Assembly: GCA_001275005.1 (NCBI GenBank)
Contig: JWZX01002583.1
Span: forward strand, 1-17,874
Direction of reading: 5' to 3'
From: Chrysochromulina tobinii
Lineage: Eukaryota; Haptophyta; Prymnesiales; Chrysochromulinaceae
DNA length: 17,874 nucleotides
Shown here: positions 1-8,022 of the stretch, one piece after another
How the letters are laid out: every line of letters starts with the position of its first letter
Numbering within the stretch: position 1 is the stretch's first letter
Program-made: the position numbers and the translations under genes
Notes under the pieces: model-generated
The model's database searches: none
Seen by the model: only the letters and a program-made list of their open reading frames with translations
Told to the model about the DNA's origin: nothing

Positions 1-87
1 GCGCCCGCCGCGACCACGGCGCCTGCTCGGAAGGAGACGGCCGAGGAGATCGCCGCGCGCATGATGGCGGAAATCGATGACATATGA
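1..87 (+). CDS. C-terminal end of a gene entering from the left (partial)
   Basis: Reading from base 1 in frame 1, 28 codons stay open and end at TGA 85-87. The tail is rich in Ala, Glu, Met and Asp (KETAEEIAARMMAEIDDI) and looks like an amphipathic helix at a protein C-terminus. The codons are GC-rich like the other genes here, and GC content falls after the stop, which supports a true gene end. Too little is present to name a family. An alternative is a chance open stretch, since only 87 bases are visible. Confidence 0.5.
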   Translation, partial: APAATTAPARKETAEEIAARMMAEIDDI

Positions 88-655
88 TGAAGCGGCCACG
101 AGTCGAGTGCCGCGTCGCGCCGGTGCACGCCGGCGGGGGGACCAGTGACCGGACCACATGACCTTTGTCGCGAGAGGGATTGAAGAAGCCGGGCACATCG
201 TAGTAAGAGTGAGCTCACCGGCTCCAGGTCCAGATTGGCCATTCTTGCGCCGACCATGCAACGATGGTCGCGAATGGAATTTCAAGCGGAAGTACTTCTC
301 GTACGTGAGCTCGTTAAGGGATTGAATGTTTAGAAAGCCGCGGGAGCTCGCCATGGCGCGAGCCCCCTTCTGATTTACCTCACTCGCCGGGGTTACCTTC
401 ACCCCAGCCCAACCGCCCTTCACTGTTAACTCGCTCCTCGGCGAGAAGACAAATCTGAAGCAGAAGAAACCCTCCTGCCGTTTGCCTCACCATGCCGTGT
501 GCGGGTAGGCATGCGGTCGGCAGCGCGCATTTGTTTATGTTTTGAGTTTCTGCTGTAATTATCATCACAAATCATCAAGCTCCGCAATAGGATTTCTAAT
601 AATTTCCTACTCCGCGGTACATGTACGGGGGTAACAGGGCGTTGAGGAGGCGGAT
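88..655. other. Intergenic region upstream of the methyltransferase gene
   Basis: 568 bases without a convincing gene. Short open frames lack protein-like composition. It should hold the 3' end of the left gene and the promoter and leader of the methyltransferase. A perfect 10-bp palindrome GTACATGTAC lies at 617-626, 30 nt before the ATG at 656. No tRNA or other RNA gene was recognised. Confidence 0.5.
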
Positions 656-1561
656 ATGGGTTCTGTCCTCGCAGTTGTGATGACCATTGCCACGAGCGAT
701 CACAGCTGGGCCCGTGCGAGCATCGGCGAGGTCAAGGACGTGGCCTGCAGACAGAGGGTACCAACAGACAAGGTCACATATCCACAGATGGCTGGCGGCC
801 ACCAATACCACATCATGTACGGAATGTTTCTCCTGCCGATGATCCACCGGGTTGGCCACCGGCCGGCAAAGATGCTCGAAATTGGCCTCGGCTGCGGGAT
901 GAAATACGGCGCGGGTGCCAGCGCTCTTCTGTGGCGGAAGCTCTTCTCTCAGACGGAACTGGAACTCTGGGAGGCAGAAGTGGACAAGGATTGCGTGGAA
1001 AAGCATCGCGCTGCGCTACAGTCGCAAGGCATCAACGTCATCGTGGGCAACCAGGCCGACGAGCATACGCTTGCGACTTGGGTCAATGCCACAGGCGGCT
1101 CCTTCGACGCCGTCATTGACGACGGCAGTCATAAGAACCTTGAGATCATGCGCTCCTTTGACGCCCTGTGGCCACATGTGCGGCCGGGCGGCTTGTATTT
1201 CATGGAGGACTTGCAGGTGGGCCGTTACGCGCGGGATGGGGGTGGGTACCGATACGACGACAGCTTAGGGAACTCGGTTGTGTCGGACGTGATACAATCG
1301 TGGACCGAGCAGCTGCTCATTCGCTACCCCCCCCCCAAATTGGACAAATACTCGTCGCCAAATGGCAAAACGACCGATACGACGCAGTGGGGATCTCACC
1401 CGGCGAACACACGCGCCATCGAAATCCGTCATAAGTTCCCTCTGCCCGAGGGCGTCGCATGGATCTTTTGCCAAGCGGAGGCATGCGTGATTGGCAAAGC
1501 GGACCCGGCGAATACCAACCGGCCTTGCACCAACGCAAAAAATGGTGGGCGCCGCAGGTAG
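656..1561 (+). CDS. Class I SAM-dependent methyltransferase (DDGSH type)
   Basis: A 301-residue protein predicted to transfer a methyl group from S-adenosylmethionine to a small molecule or sugar; the substrate cannot be read from the sequence. The SAM-binding loop is MLEIGLGCGM (residues 73-82). It is followed by an acidic strand end (WEAEVD, 105-110), GNQAD (131-135), the post-II motif DAVIDDGSH (151-159) and GGLYFMEDL (178-186). The paired aspartates and histidine resemble the metal site of sugar O-methyltransferases such as MycE/TylF. The preceding TDKVT..YHIMYGMFL segment (37-59) is typical of an algal/fungal family of these enzymes. ATG 656 has G at -3 and +4. The first 20 residues are mildly hydrophobic and could be a signal peptide (inference). 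A C9 homopolymer at 1327-1335 encodes Pro residues with the frame kept. The stop TAG overlaps a possible donor (CAG|GTAGCT), so a spliced extension is possible. A WbsX-type gene follows on the same strand. Confidence 0.85.
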   Translation: MGSVLAVVMTIATSDHSWARASIGEVKDVACRQRVPTDKVTYPQMAGGHQYHIMYGMFLLPMIHRVGHRPAKMLEIGLGCGMKYGAGASALLWRKLFSQTELELWEAEVDKDCVEKHRAALQSQGINVIVGNQADEHTLATWVNATGGSFDAVIDDGSHKNLEIMRSFDALWPHVRPGGLYFMEDLQVGRYARDGGGYRYDDSLGNSVVSDVIQSWTEQLLIRYPPPKLDKYSSPNGKTTDTTQWGSHPANTRAIEIRHKFPLPEGVAWIFCQAEACVIGKADPANTNRPCTNAKNGGRRR

Positions 1562-1911
1562 CTCGAGTAGTGTAGCAGCCATCACCGCGGCAAGCGGCAA
1601 AGCACACGGCACGGCAAGGCAAGGCCTTCTTTCTTCCTGTGTGCATAATTGTCGTCACTCCCTCCTCCACACACAGTTGTGGCTTCTATGTGGCTTCGGG
1701 AGCACAATCGACGGGCGTCGCCACAAGCCTTAGTCTTGTGTTAGTCCCTGTGTTGTCCCTTTTGGCTGGGAGCCGAGCCCACGGCAAAGACAATTAGAGT
1801 GGTATAGTGGGGTTTCTTTCTGCCCGGCATGCATGCGCGCTGAACTTCAGCGCCGAAACACGTGCGTTTTGCTCCCGTTTTTCCGGCTAGCCTGTTCCGT
1901 GTTCGGCTCAA
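1562..1911. other. Spacer between methyltransferase and WbsX-like genes
   Basis: 350 bases with lower GC and pyrimidine-rich stretches (for example TTTGCTCCCGTTTTTCC near 1867-1883). No protein-like frame is seen. It may be an ordinary intergenic region or, if the GT at 1558 is a splice donor, an intron joining the two coding regions; the sequence alone does not decide. Confidence 0.4.
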
Positions 1912-3405
1912 ATGTTCGGTCTGCGTCTCCTCGCCATCTCGTCGCTGTCCAAAATGCCGCAAGTGCCTGAGGTGCAGCTCTTTGCCGCCTATTTTCCGCA
2001 GTGGCATCAGACACCGCTCAATGACTATTGGTTCGGCCCAAACTTCACGGACTGGGAGCTTCTATGCAACCACGTGCGCGCACATGGTGGCAACAACAGA
2101 CTTCGCGGAAAGACTCCGCTCCCTTTGCCGCCACCCAATGGGCTGGGATGGTACGACCTGAACGACCAGAGGATACGTCGGCGGCAAGCTCTGCTCGCGA
2201 GGGAATATGGCATCCACGGCTTTGCGTACTACCACTTCTGGTTCACAAGGCCTGCCGCATGGGGTGCCAGTCTTGATGACGCCCTGATTGTCAATGGTAC
2301 GCGGTATGGGGCAGACATGGACGAGACGTTGCTGAAACTGCTGGATGAGCATGATGGCGAGCCCAATCTCCCATTCTACTTCGTGTGGGCCAACGAGGCG
2401 TTTGTGTGGAAGTGGGTCTGGCCGCACGGACGCGTTTCGATGTTGCGCCCGGGCGCGACCCAAGTGCCTCAGAACTACGAGCGTCCGGGATGGCAGCCCC
2501 ACTTTCGCTACCTGCTTCGCTTCTTCATGCATCGCAATTACCACAAGGTCGACGGCAAGCCGGTCTTTGCCATTTACGAGGCCAACCAGAAGAGCGGGGA
2601 TGCGCAAGCGGCGCTAGACGAGATGATGCGCCTCTTCCAGATCTGGGCTGTCGATGCGGGGCTCACTGGGCTTCACCTGCTGCAATTCCATCACCATGAC
2701 GGCCGTTCGAAGTACAATGCCGTCGACATCTCATCGAAGCTCAGGCCGTGGGCCAATGCAGTGCAAGACTTTGGTCGTCACTGGAGACAGCACTCCTCGG
2801 TCAATCATACAACACAGTTCAAATTAGAGCCAAAGCCCACGTGGCTGCCGGCGCATGTGCCCTGGCACCCGGGACTTATCGTCGACTTTGACAACACGCC
2901 TCGTATGGGCATCAGGCCCCACAGTGCCCGCATGCTGAACCAAGCTGACTCCTTTCATCCGCGCCTCGACGCCGCGCTCACCATGGCGCTCGACCACGCT
3001 CGTGAGCGAAATCGTACCGCCCGGCCCTTAACTGCCATGGTCTTCATCGTAGCCTGGAACGAGTGGTCCGAGGGATGCACCCTTGAGCCGAGCAGCGACC
3101 GCCAATTCGAGCACCTGCAAACCGTGCGCGCCGTCCTGAGCCGCCATGGGCAATACCGCCGTAAACCTGGTTGCGGCAGCAGCGCTGCAAGCGGCGCGAG
3201 CCGCCTGGCCGGCTTAGCCACAGACGCCCACAAAAGCATAAACAAAAGCACGGTCGTCTTGCAGCAGTGGACAGAATGTGCATGCGGTGATGCATCCTCG
3301 AGCCGAGCCGCGAGCACCTACAAAACGAGCACCTACAAACCGTACTTTTGCGGCACAGTCATTCCACAGATCGCTACGGACTTGGAGCAGCAACGCTGCG
3401 CGTAG
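1912..3405 (+). CDS. WbsX-like / GH99-like glycan biosynthesis protein
   Basis: A 497-residue protein of the family called glycosyltransferase WbsX or GH99-like, known mainly from bacterial O-antigen and rhamnan clusters. Family marks are in order: FAAYFPQWHQTPLNDYWFG (24-42) with NFTDW (44-48), EYGIHGFAYYHFWF (98-111), FYFVWANEAFVWKW (155-168), YHKVDGKPVFAIYE (210-223) and FIVAWNEWSEGCTLEP (378-393). The length of this core fits the family. It probably cleaves or forms glycosidic bonds in a surface or secreted glycan (inference). ATG 1912 has a poor context; ATG 1954 (residue 15) has A at -3 and may be the true start. After about residue 420 the protein leaves the family and becomes a Ser/Thr/Ala-rich tail, part of which is a degenerate duplicate of the WNEWSEG region. 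A SAM methyltransferase lies upstream on the same strand, so the two may modify one glycan. Confidence 0.85.
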   Translation: MFGLRLLAISSLSKMPQVPEVQLFAAYFPQWHQTPLNDYWFGPNFTDWELLCNHVRAHGGNNRLRGKTPLPLPPPNGLGWYDLNDQRIRRRQALLAREYGIHGFAYYHFWFTRPAAWGASLDDALIVNGTRYGADMDETLLKLLDEHDGEPNLPFYFVWANEAFVWKWVWPHGRVSMLRPGATQVPQNYERPGWQPHFRYLLRFFMHRNYHKVDGKPVFAIYEANQKSGDAQAALDEMMRLFQIWAVDAGLTGLHLLQFHHHDGRSKYNAVDISSKLRPWANAVQDFGRHWRQHSSVNHTTQFKLEPKPTWLPAHVPWHPGLIVDFDNTPRMGIRPHSARMLNQADSFHPRLDAALTMALDHARERNRTARPLTAMVFIVAWNEWSEGCTLEPSSDRQFEHLQTVRAVLSRHGQYRRKPGCGSSAASGASRLAGLATDAHKSINKSTVVLQQWTECACGDASSSRAASTYKTSTYKPYFCGTVIPQIATDLEQQRCA

Positions 3406-4404
3406 GTGAGCACGCACGAGCGCACGACATATAGTACAGAAAACTACGGAGTACACAGTGTCGCGAGATGAGTCAGGTAATCTGCTGATACCTTCTCAGT
3501 GGGCTCGCTAGATGGCAAGAGGTCCAGCAAGATCTCAGCACTCAGGTCACATGTTTGAATGTATCCCGAAATAGAATCGGGTTGTGTGTGTAGTGGGAAC
3601 GGAGAGGGGTCTCAGATTTTTGTGTTGCGTGGACGTGCAGTTTGTCGTTGTGCACTCGACCGTCGTCATTGGCCTACCATTGAGCGTGACGGGTGTTGTG
3701 TTGATCTCACACGCTTGAGGACCCGAACAACAGGGCGAAGCCGAAGGGGGAGTGCCGAGTGGTCAAGCGTCTACTCTGGGTCTACTATTCTTCAAGTTTA
3801 TAAGGGCCCAACCCTACACCTGTTTGGGAATTGAATGGTTGACTCAAGGGGGAGTAGTCTACTATTTTCATGTGTTCATAAGGGCCCAATCCTACACCTG
3901 TTTGGGAATTGATTGGTTGACCCAAGCGGGGGGAGTGGTCTACTATTTTTCATGTGTTTATAAGGGCCCAACCCTACCTGTTTGGGAATTGATTGGTTGA
4001 TCCAAGCTCCCAAGGGGGAGTGGTCTACTATTTTTCATGTGTGTATTAGGGCCCAACCCTACACCTGTTTGGGACATGGTTTGGGAATTGATTGGTTGAC
4101 CCAAGGGGGACGTGGTCTCGACTATTTTTCATGTTTATAAGGGCCCAACCCTACCTGTTTGGGAATTGAATGACGTCTTGCGACACACAGTACATGTACA
4201 GTACTCAGTCCTGCCAATGTGCGGGTAACTTGGTAAGTTACAAATGTATATCTCACATATGCAGTGTTGACTGTTGTAGAGTTCGGGTGAACGTAGTATC
4301 AAGTATGGTACCCGTAGTATACCCGACCAGCTGCAGCCTTCTGAATAGGCAAGAGTAAGTCCTTCCCGTCTGTCCGTGACGCATCCCCTCGGGTCCTCGC
4401 GCGC
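3406..4404. other. Convergent intergenic region with a tandem repeat
   Basis: About 1 kb between two genes whose 3' ends face each other. The stretch 3406-3745 holds no protein-like frame. The stretch 3747-4170 is a tandem repeat, described separately. The stretch 4170-4404 has a GTACATGTAC palindrome at 4190-4199 and nothing else recognised. Both 3' UTRs and polyadenylation sites should lie here. Confidence 0.5.
3747..4170. repeat. Tandem repeat, units of 78-92 bp, about five copies
   Basis: The mark TAAGGGCCC (or TTAGGGCCC) recurs at 3801, 3879, 3961, 4046 and 4138, giving steps of 78, 82, 85 and 92 bases. Each unit continues with CCTACACCTGTTTGGGAATT, then GATTGGTTGACCCAAG, a G-run, GTGGTCTACTATTTTTCATG and a T-rich link. 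The first unit begins as a partial copy near 3747. The copies differ by small indels and by lengthening near 4000 and 4075. GC is lower than in the genes. It sits between convergent gene ends and encodes no plausible protein. It may be a minisatellite or the trace of a transposable element. Confidence 0.9.
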
Positions 4405-5526
4405 TCATAACATGGCTTCTCGCGCGCTCGCGCTGGCGGGCGCAGGTGCCGAGGCCTTGCTGCCGTTTGAAGCTGCTGACAGGGCCACAAACCAGCGCGT
4501 TTTCGCCGTCAACCTAGCGTCCTCGCGCCTGCTCTCGGTCTCGGGGAGGGTAAAGCGACCCGACATGCTCCGGCGTGCCTGCGCCGCATAGTCGATGACG
4601 TCCGCGCCCGCGCTCGAGAGGTCATAGATGCCCAGCACGATGAGGATGTGGATGCCAATGTACGAGACCCACAGCTTGATCGTGCGCCAGTCTTCCCACA
4701 GGAGAAGGCCACTCACCTGGTTGAGCAGTAACGACGCCACCGCGGCGAATGGAATGAAATCTGCCTGGTTGAGCTTCTTCGCCGCAATCACGCTCGAGTA
4801 CGTGTTGGTGGCGCCCGTGAGCCCATAGAGCACACCCACGAGCATGAACGACGAGCCCTCTGCGAGTGAGAGCAGCTTACCCAGAGAGGTTGTTGAGGAG
4901 GTGCCGATGCCCTGAGCGGCTACGTAGATGGACATGAGCACGGTGTTCGAGTATTCTGCGCCGCAGCACGTGTCACGCAGCATACCATACGTCGACCACA
5001 GCCACAGGCCAGCGAGTACGCCCATCCATATGACCGTGTGCGTGCTATTGCCGAAGCTGGCAAACGCCGCCGCGTCCTGAGCTTTGCTCGGCATTGGGCC
5101 TGCATCAATGAGCATGACCGTCGCGACGACGATCACCTCGGTGCCCACCTTTTGATTCTTCTTGAAGGCTTGCATGCCGAACGCGCTCATGAACAGCAAG
5201 TTCCAGAGAAGCATGGAGGCCTGATAGACGGGCAGGAGGATGGAGGTGGGACCATACCAGGAGGCGATCAGCGGGAAGGCAAACGCGCCGGTCTGACCGA
5301 CGAAGTAGAGGCCCAGGAAGCAAAGGTCGGCCCATTGGGGGTAGGGCTCGCCCCCTCGCTTATTTTCAACCCAGAAGGCCGGCAGTGCGATCGCCATGAT
5401 GCCGCACACATAGCTGAAGCTGCCTATGATCGACTGCGAACAGTGGTACGAGATCGCTCCGTCAGTTGAGCTCGGCTGCTTCATTGAGCGCAGCGCCGGG
5501 GGTGCGTCCATACCAGCCCGATGCAT
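4405..5526 (-). CDS. Multi-pass membrane protein, DMT superfamily, NIPA-like
   Basis: A 373-residue protein with eight or nine predicted membrane spans, roughly at residues 33-52, 66-87, 93-113, 128-143, 164-180, 195-213, 226-244, 256-275 and 282-301. Several spans are rich in Gly and small residues. The pattern resembles the drug/metabolite transporter fold, with closest resemblance to NIPA magnesium transporters: a GQTGAFAFPL span, a middle ILLPVYQASMLLWNLLF span, and a late LNQADFIPFAAVASLLLNQ span followed by LLLWEDW. NIPA proteins carry Mg2+ across plasma or endosomal membranes, but the substrate here is not established. The C-terminal 70 residues are soluble, charged, then Ala/Ser/Pro-rich. 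ATG 5526 has A at -3; ATG 5511 has G at -3 and +4 and is an equal candidate. Its promoter region is shared with the divergent PPR gene. Homologues of unknown function in algae are likely. Confidence 0.7.
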   Translation of the reverse strand: MHRAGMDAPPALRSMKQPSSTDGAISYHCSQSIIGSFSYVCGIMAIALPAFWVENKRGGEPYPQWADLCFLGLYFVGQTGAFAFPLIASWYGPTSILLPVYQASMLLWNLLFMSAFGMQAFKKNQKVGTEVIVVATVMLIDAGPMPSKAQDAAAFASFGNSTHTVIWMGVLAGLWLWSTYGMLRDTCCGAEYSNTVLMSIYVAAQGIGTSSTTSLGKLLSLAEGSSFMLVGVLYGLTGATNTYSSVIAAKKLNQADFIPFAAVASLLLNQVSGLLLWEDWRTIKLWVSYIGIHILIVLGIYDLSSAGADVIDYAAQARRSMSGRFTLPETESRREDARLTAKTRWFVALSAASNGSKASAPAPASASAREAML

Positions 5527-6235
5527 ATTGCAAGGCGCACATTCTCGTTCAGCATGTCGCACCCCTCCCGTGAATGGGTTGGCCGAAGTTTTCGGAAAAA
5601 TGATTTTCCCAAAGCGCCGCTCCGGATGAGAGCGACGATCTGGCTATTCGTGAGAGAAAAAAGGGTTCACACGAGTCAAGTGAATGGGTGCGGGCCGCCT
5701 CGTGGACTTTTCCCTTCTGGTACACGAAGGGGAGCCGGGACACGCCCCCGCGCGGTACCCGCCATGGTGTGAATGTGTGTGTGTGAATGCGAATGTGTGT
5801 CTGTGTGACTTCTTACACATTACGAGTGCCGGTCGAGACTCGAGTGCCGTAGCACCGGTTGTCGCGTCTGTCGTGTTAACGTTCACACGGGACACGGGCA
5901 CACAGATCACACAGACGAACCTCACATCCATCCCAACCCACCAACACGACCGCGACGACCGAATCCGCGGCCGACTCAACCAAAAGAACCCCTTGCTTAA
6001 AAAGGGTCGACGGAGATTTCTCGCTCTATCGGCTGTTCTCATCACCTCGTGCGCTCGGAAGTGGCGTCGGCCCCTTTCCGCATATGGTGCTCAGACGTAA
6101 TGCATGCATGCTCGGCCGGGCCACTACCGGGCCACCTCGGGGAGCCCTCATTCACGCCACAAGGTTTAGGTGTGGAACACTTGACTTGACTTGGAACACA
6201 GGGGATGCTCCTTTCTTTGCGCGGTTGCAATCACC
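5527..6235. other. Divergent intergenic region between NIPA-like and PPR genes
   Basis: About 700 bases that must hold two promoters. A GT-rich simple repeat lies near 5767-5810 (GTGTGTGTGTGAATG and variants), and a CA-rich stretch near 5884-5920 could pair with it as a long hairpin. The open frames across it are low in protein character. The sequence ACTTGACTTGACTTGG precedes the PPR start. No RNA gene was recognised. Confidence 0.45.
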
Positions 6236-7954
6236 ATGCTCGCGGTGATCGTGCGGCGTGTAGCGGCTTTGCTCGTGGTCCTTTCGCTCCTCTGCCCGGC
6301 GCCGGCGCTCGTCATGTCATCGCTGCGATTTGCGGACGGCATTCCTAAGTCGACGAAGCTCTCTCCACCGCTCGTTCGTCTCCGCACGGCAGTGCTGCGC
6401 AAACCGGCTGCGGCGGCCAACATGACTGTAGCGGCTCTCGCCTCCAGGCCAAGGAGACGCGTCGCTCGGCTCGTGCGCGCGGCGGGTGTGAAACTCGCGC
6501 CAAATGACGCCTCCGATCTGATCGACTCGATCCCGACGCAATGGTCTGCGCGCAAGCGGCGGCTTGCGGTCGAGCTCGCGCTCGCCTTTGCTGACGCGGG
6601 CATCGTTGTGCGGCGCGGCACCTTTTTCTCGCTGGTCGGCGCATGCCGCAAAGCAGGCGAGCTCTCGCAGGCCGAGGCGCTCGTCTCTCGGCTGCACGCG
6701 TGCGGTCTCGCCGCCAACCCGAACGTGTACAGCGCTCTGATGAAGGATTTATGTGCGGCCGGTCACGCGGAGGCTGCTGTGCGTCTAGAGGCGTCGATGC
6801 GTGCCGCGGGCGCGCGACCGTCGAATGAGACGCACGCGGTGCTGCTCACGGCGCTCATGCGCCACGGCCACGCGCCCCTCGCGCTCGCGCATGCACGCCG
6901 GCTGGGCGCGTCCGGTGCGCCACTCGATCTACCGATCTACCTCTGATGACCTATGATGACCTCTGATGACCTCTGATGACCTCTGATGACCTCTGTTGAC
7001 CTCTGACGACCCTCCTCATCAGGTGCGCCACTCGATCTTCCGCTGTACCACGTGTTGCTCACGATCCTGATCTCGTTGGGAGATGCCGGCGAGGCGCGCG
7101 AGGTGCTCGACACGATGCTTGCGCGCGGGATGAAACTGACGGAGCGAACGCTCAATGTGCTCGTGCGCGGCTTCGTCCAGAGCGATTCGCTCACCGCGGC
7201 ACTCGAGGTCTTCAACTCATTCGTCTCGGCCGGCGGCCCGCCCTCGACGCGCACGTACAACATCCTTATCGACGGATTCGCGCGCTGCGAGCCGGCGCAA
7301 CTGTGCAATGCAGAGAGTCTCGCCTCGCAGCTCTTCGCCCAGGGGCTCGCACCGGATGTGTACACGTTCAACGCGCTCATTCGCGCCGCCGTGAGCGCTG
7401 GACGGCCGCAGCGCGCGCGAGCGTACCATCGGCGGATGCGGGCCTATGGCGTCGACGTGGATGCATGCTCTCTGACGCTGCTGGCGAGCGCGCACTGCGC
7501 CCTGGGTCGTCCGCTGGATGCCATTGAGGGAGCGCGTGCGGCGATTGAGGCGCGCTCGCCCATGCTTGTGCTCGACCGGCCGCTAGCGAAACGCCTCCTT
7601 GGAGCATGCAGCCAGGCGGCAAGCGACGCCCGCGACGGCGCGCGCCTGGCGGCGACGGCGCGTGCTTACGCGCACTGGGTGCTCGACACGGTGGCGAACG
7701 CGTCGGCGACGGATGCGCGTGCGCTACTCTCGGATGCGCGCGCGCTGCGCGATCTCATCAACATCTGCGGGCACGCGGGCGATTTTCAGGGCGCACGTCG
7801 CTACTTTGAGCAGGCAGCCTCGCCGCGGCCGTTCATCGTGTGGAGCGAAATGCTGCGCGTGTGCAACGCGTGCGGCAACGCGACGATGGCCTCCGAGCTG
7901 CTGGCGCAGCAACTGGGCAGCAAGTCGATCGGGGAGCAGTTGGGGTTTGAGTAG
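6236..7954 (+). CDS. Pentatricopeptide repeat (PPR) protein, two exons, possibly organelle-targeted
   Basis: Exon 1 is 6236-6914 and exon 2 is 7023-7954, joined in phase 1 at a Gly codon to give 536 residues. ATG 6236 follows ACC and is the first in-frame ATG. The leader MLAVIVRRVAALLVVLSLLC with PAPA after it looks like a signal peptide. It is followed by an Arg/Ala-rich stretch to about residue 90, as in bipartite plastid presequences of secondary-plastid algae (inference). From about residue 125 to 400 there are roughly seven to eight 35-residue helical repeats, clearest as NPNVYSALMKDLCAAGHAEA (161-180), TRTYNILIDGFAR (near 301) and DVYTFNALIRAAVSAGRPQR (near 338). PPR proteins bind single-stranded RNA in plastids or mitochondria and act in editing, splicing, cleavage or translation. 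No DYW, E or SMR domain is seen. The C-terminal 130 residues are helical. PEX14 starts 68 nt after the stop. Confidence 0.88.
6915..7022 (+). other. PPR-gene intron, 108 nt, with duplicated exon edge
   Basis: The 5' site is CCG|GTGCGC and the 3' site CATCAG|GTGCGC. Removal restores a continuous PPR frame (GASGAPLDLPLYHVLL); without removal TGA stops the frame at 6944-6946. The length, 108, is a multiple of three. The intron begins with a copy of the sequence that begins exon 2 and is filled with a decamer repeat. Donor GTG is shared with the two introns proposed in the long gene downstream. Confidence 0.85.
6941..7010 (+). repeat. Intronic decamer repeat, seven units (CTCTGATGAC)
   Basis: Seven head-to-tail 10-bp units. 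Units 1, 3, 4 and 5 are identical CTCTGATGAC; unit 2 has CTATG, unit 6 GTTGAC and unit 7 GACGAC. It lies wholly inside the PPR intron and ends 12 nt before the 3' splice site. A related seven-unit decamer with the same CTGATGA core lies at 15470-15540, in another gene's intron. Confidence 0.95.
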
Positions 7955-8022
7955 AGTGAAGGCGACATCACAAGAAATTGTTCTGCTTTTTCTTGACCGG
8001 GCGTCGTATTGAGCTCGTCACA

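Noticed and set aside
3559-4000. Short plus-strand reading frames within the tandem repeat
   Set aside because: They simply translate the repeat unit, the unit length is not a multiple of three in all copies, and composition is not protein-like.
6166-6717. Minus-strand reading frames opposite PPR exon 1
   Set aside because: Arg/Ala-rich shadows; the plus strand has clear PPR repeats.
6941-7010. Box C/D snoRNA in the intron (CTGATGA looks like box C, CTGA like box D)
   Set aside because: The motif repeats every 10 bases, leaving no guide region between boxes, and box C would need a purine before TGATGA. It is a simple tandem repeat.
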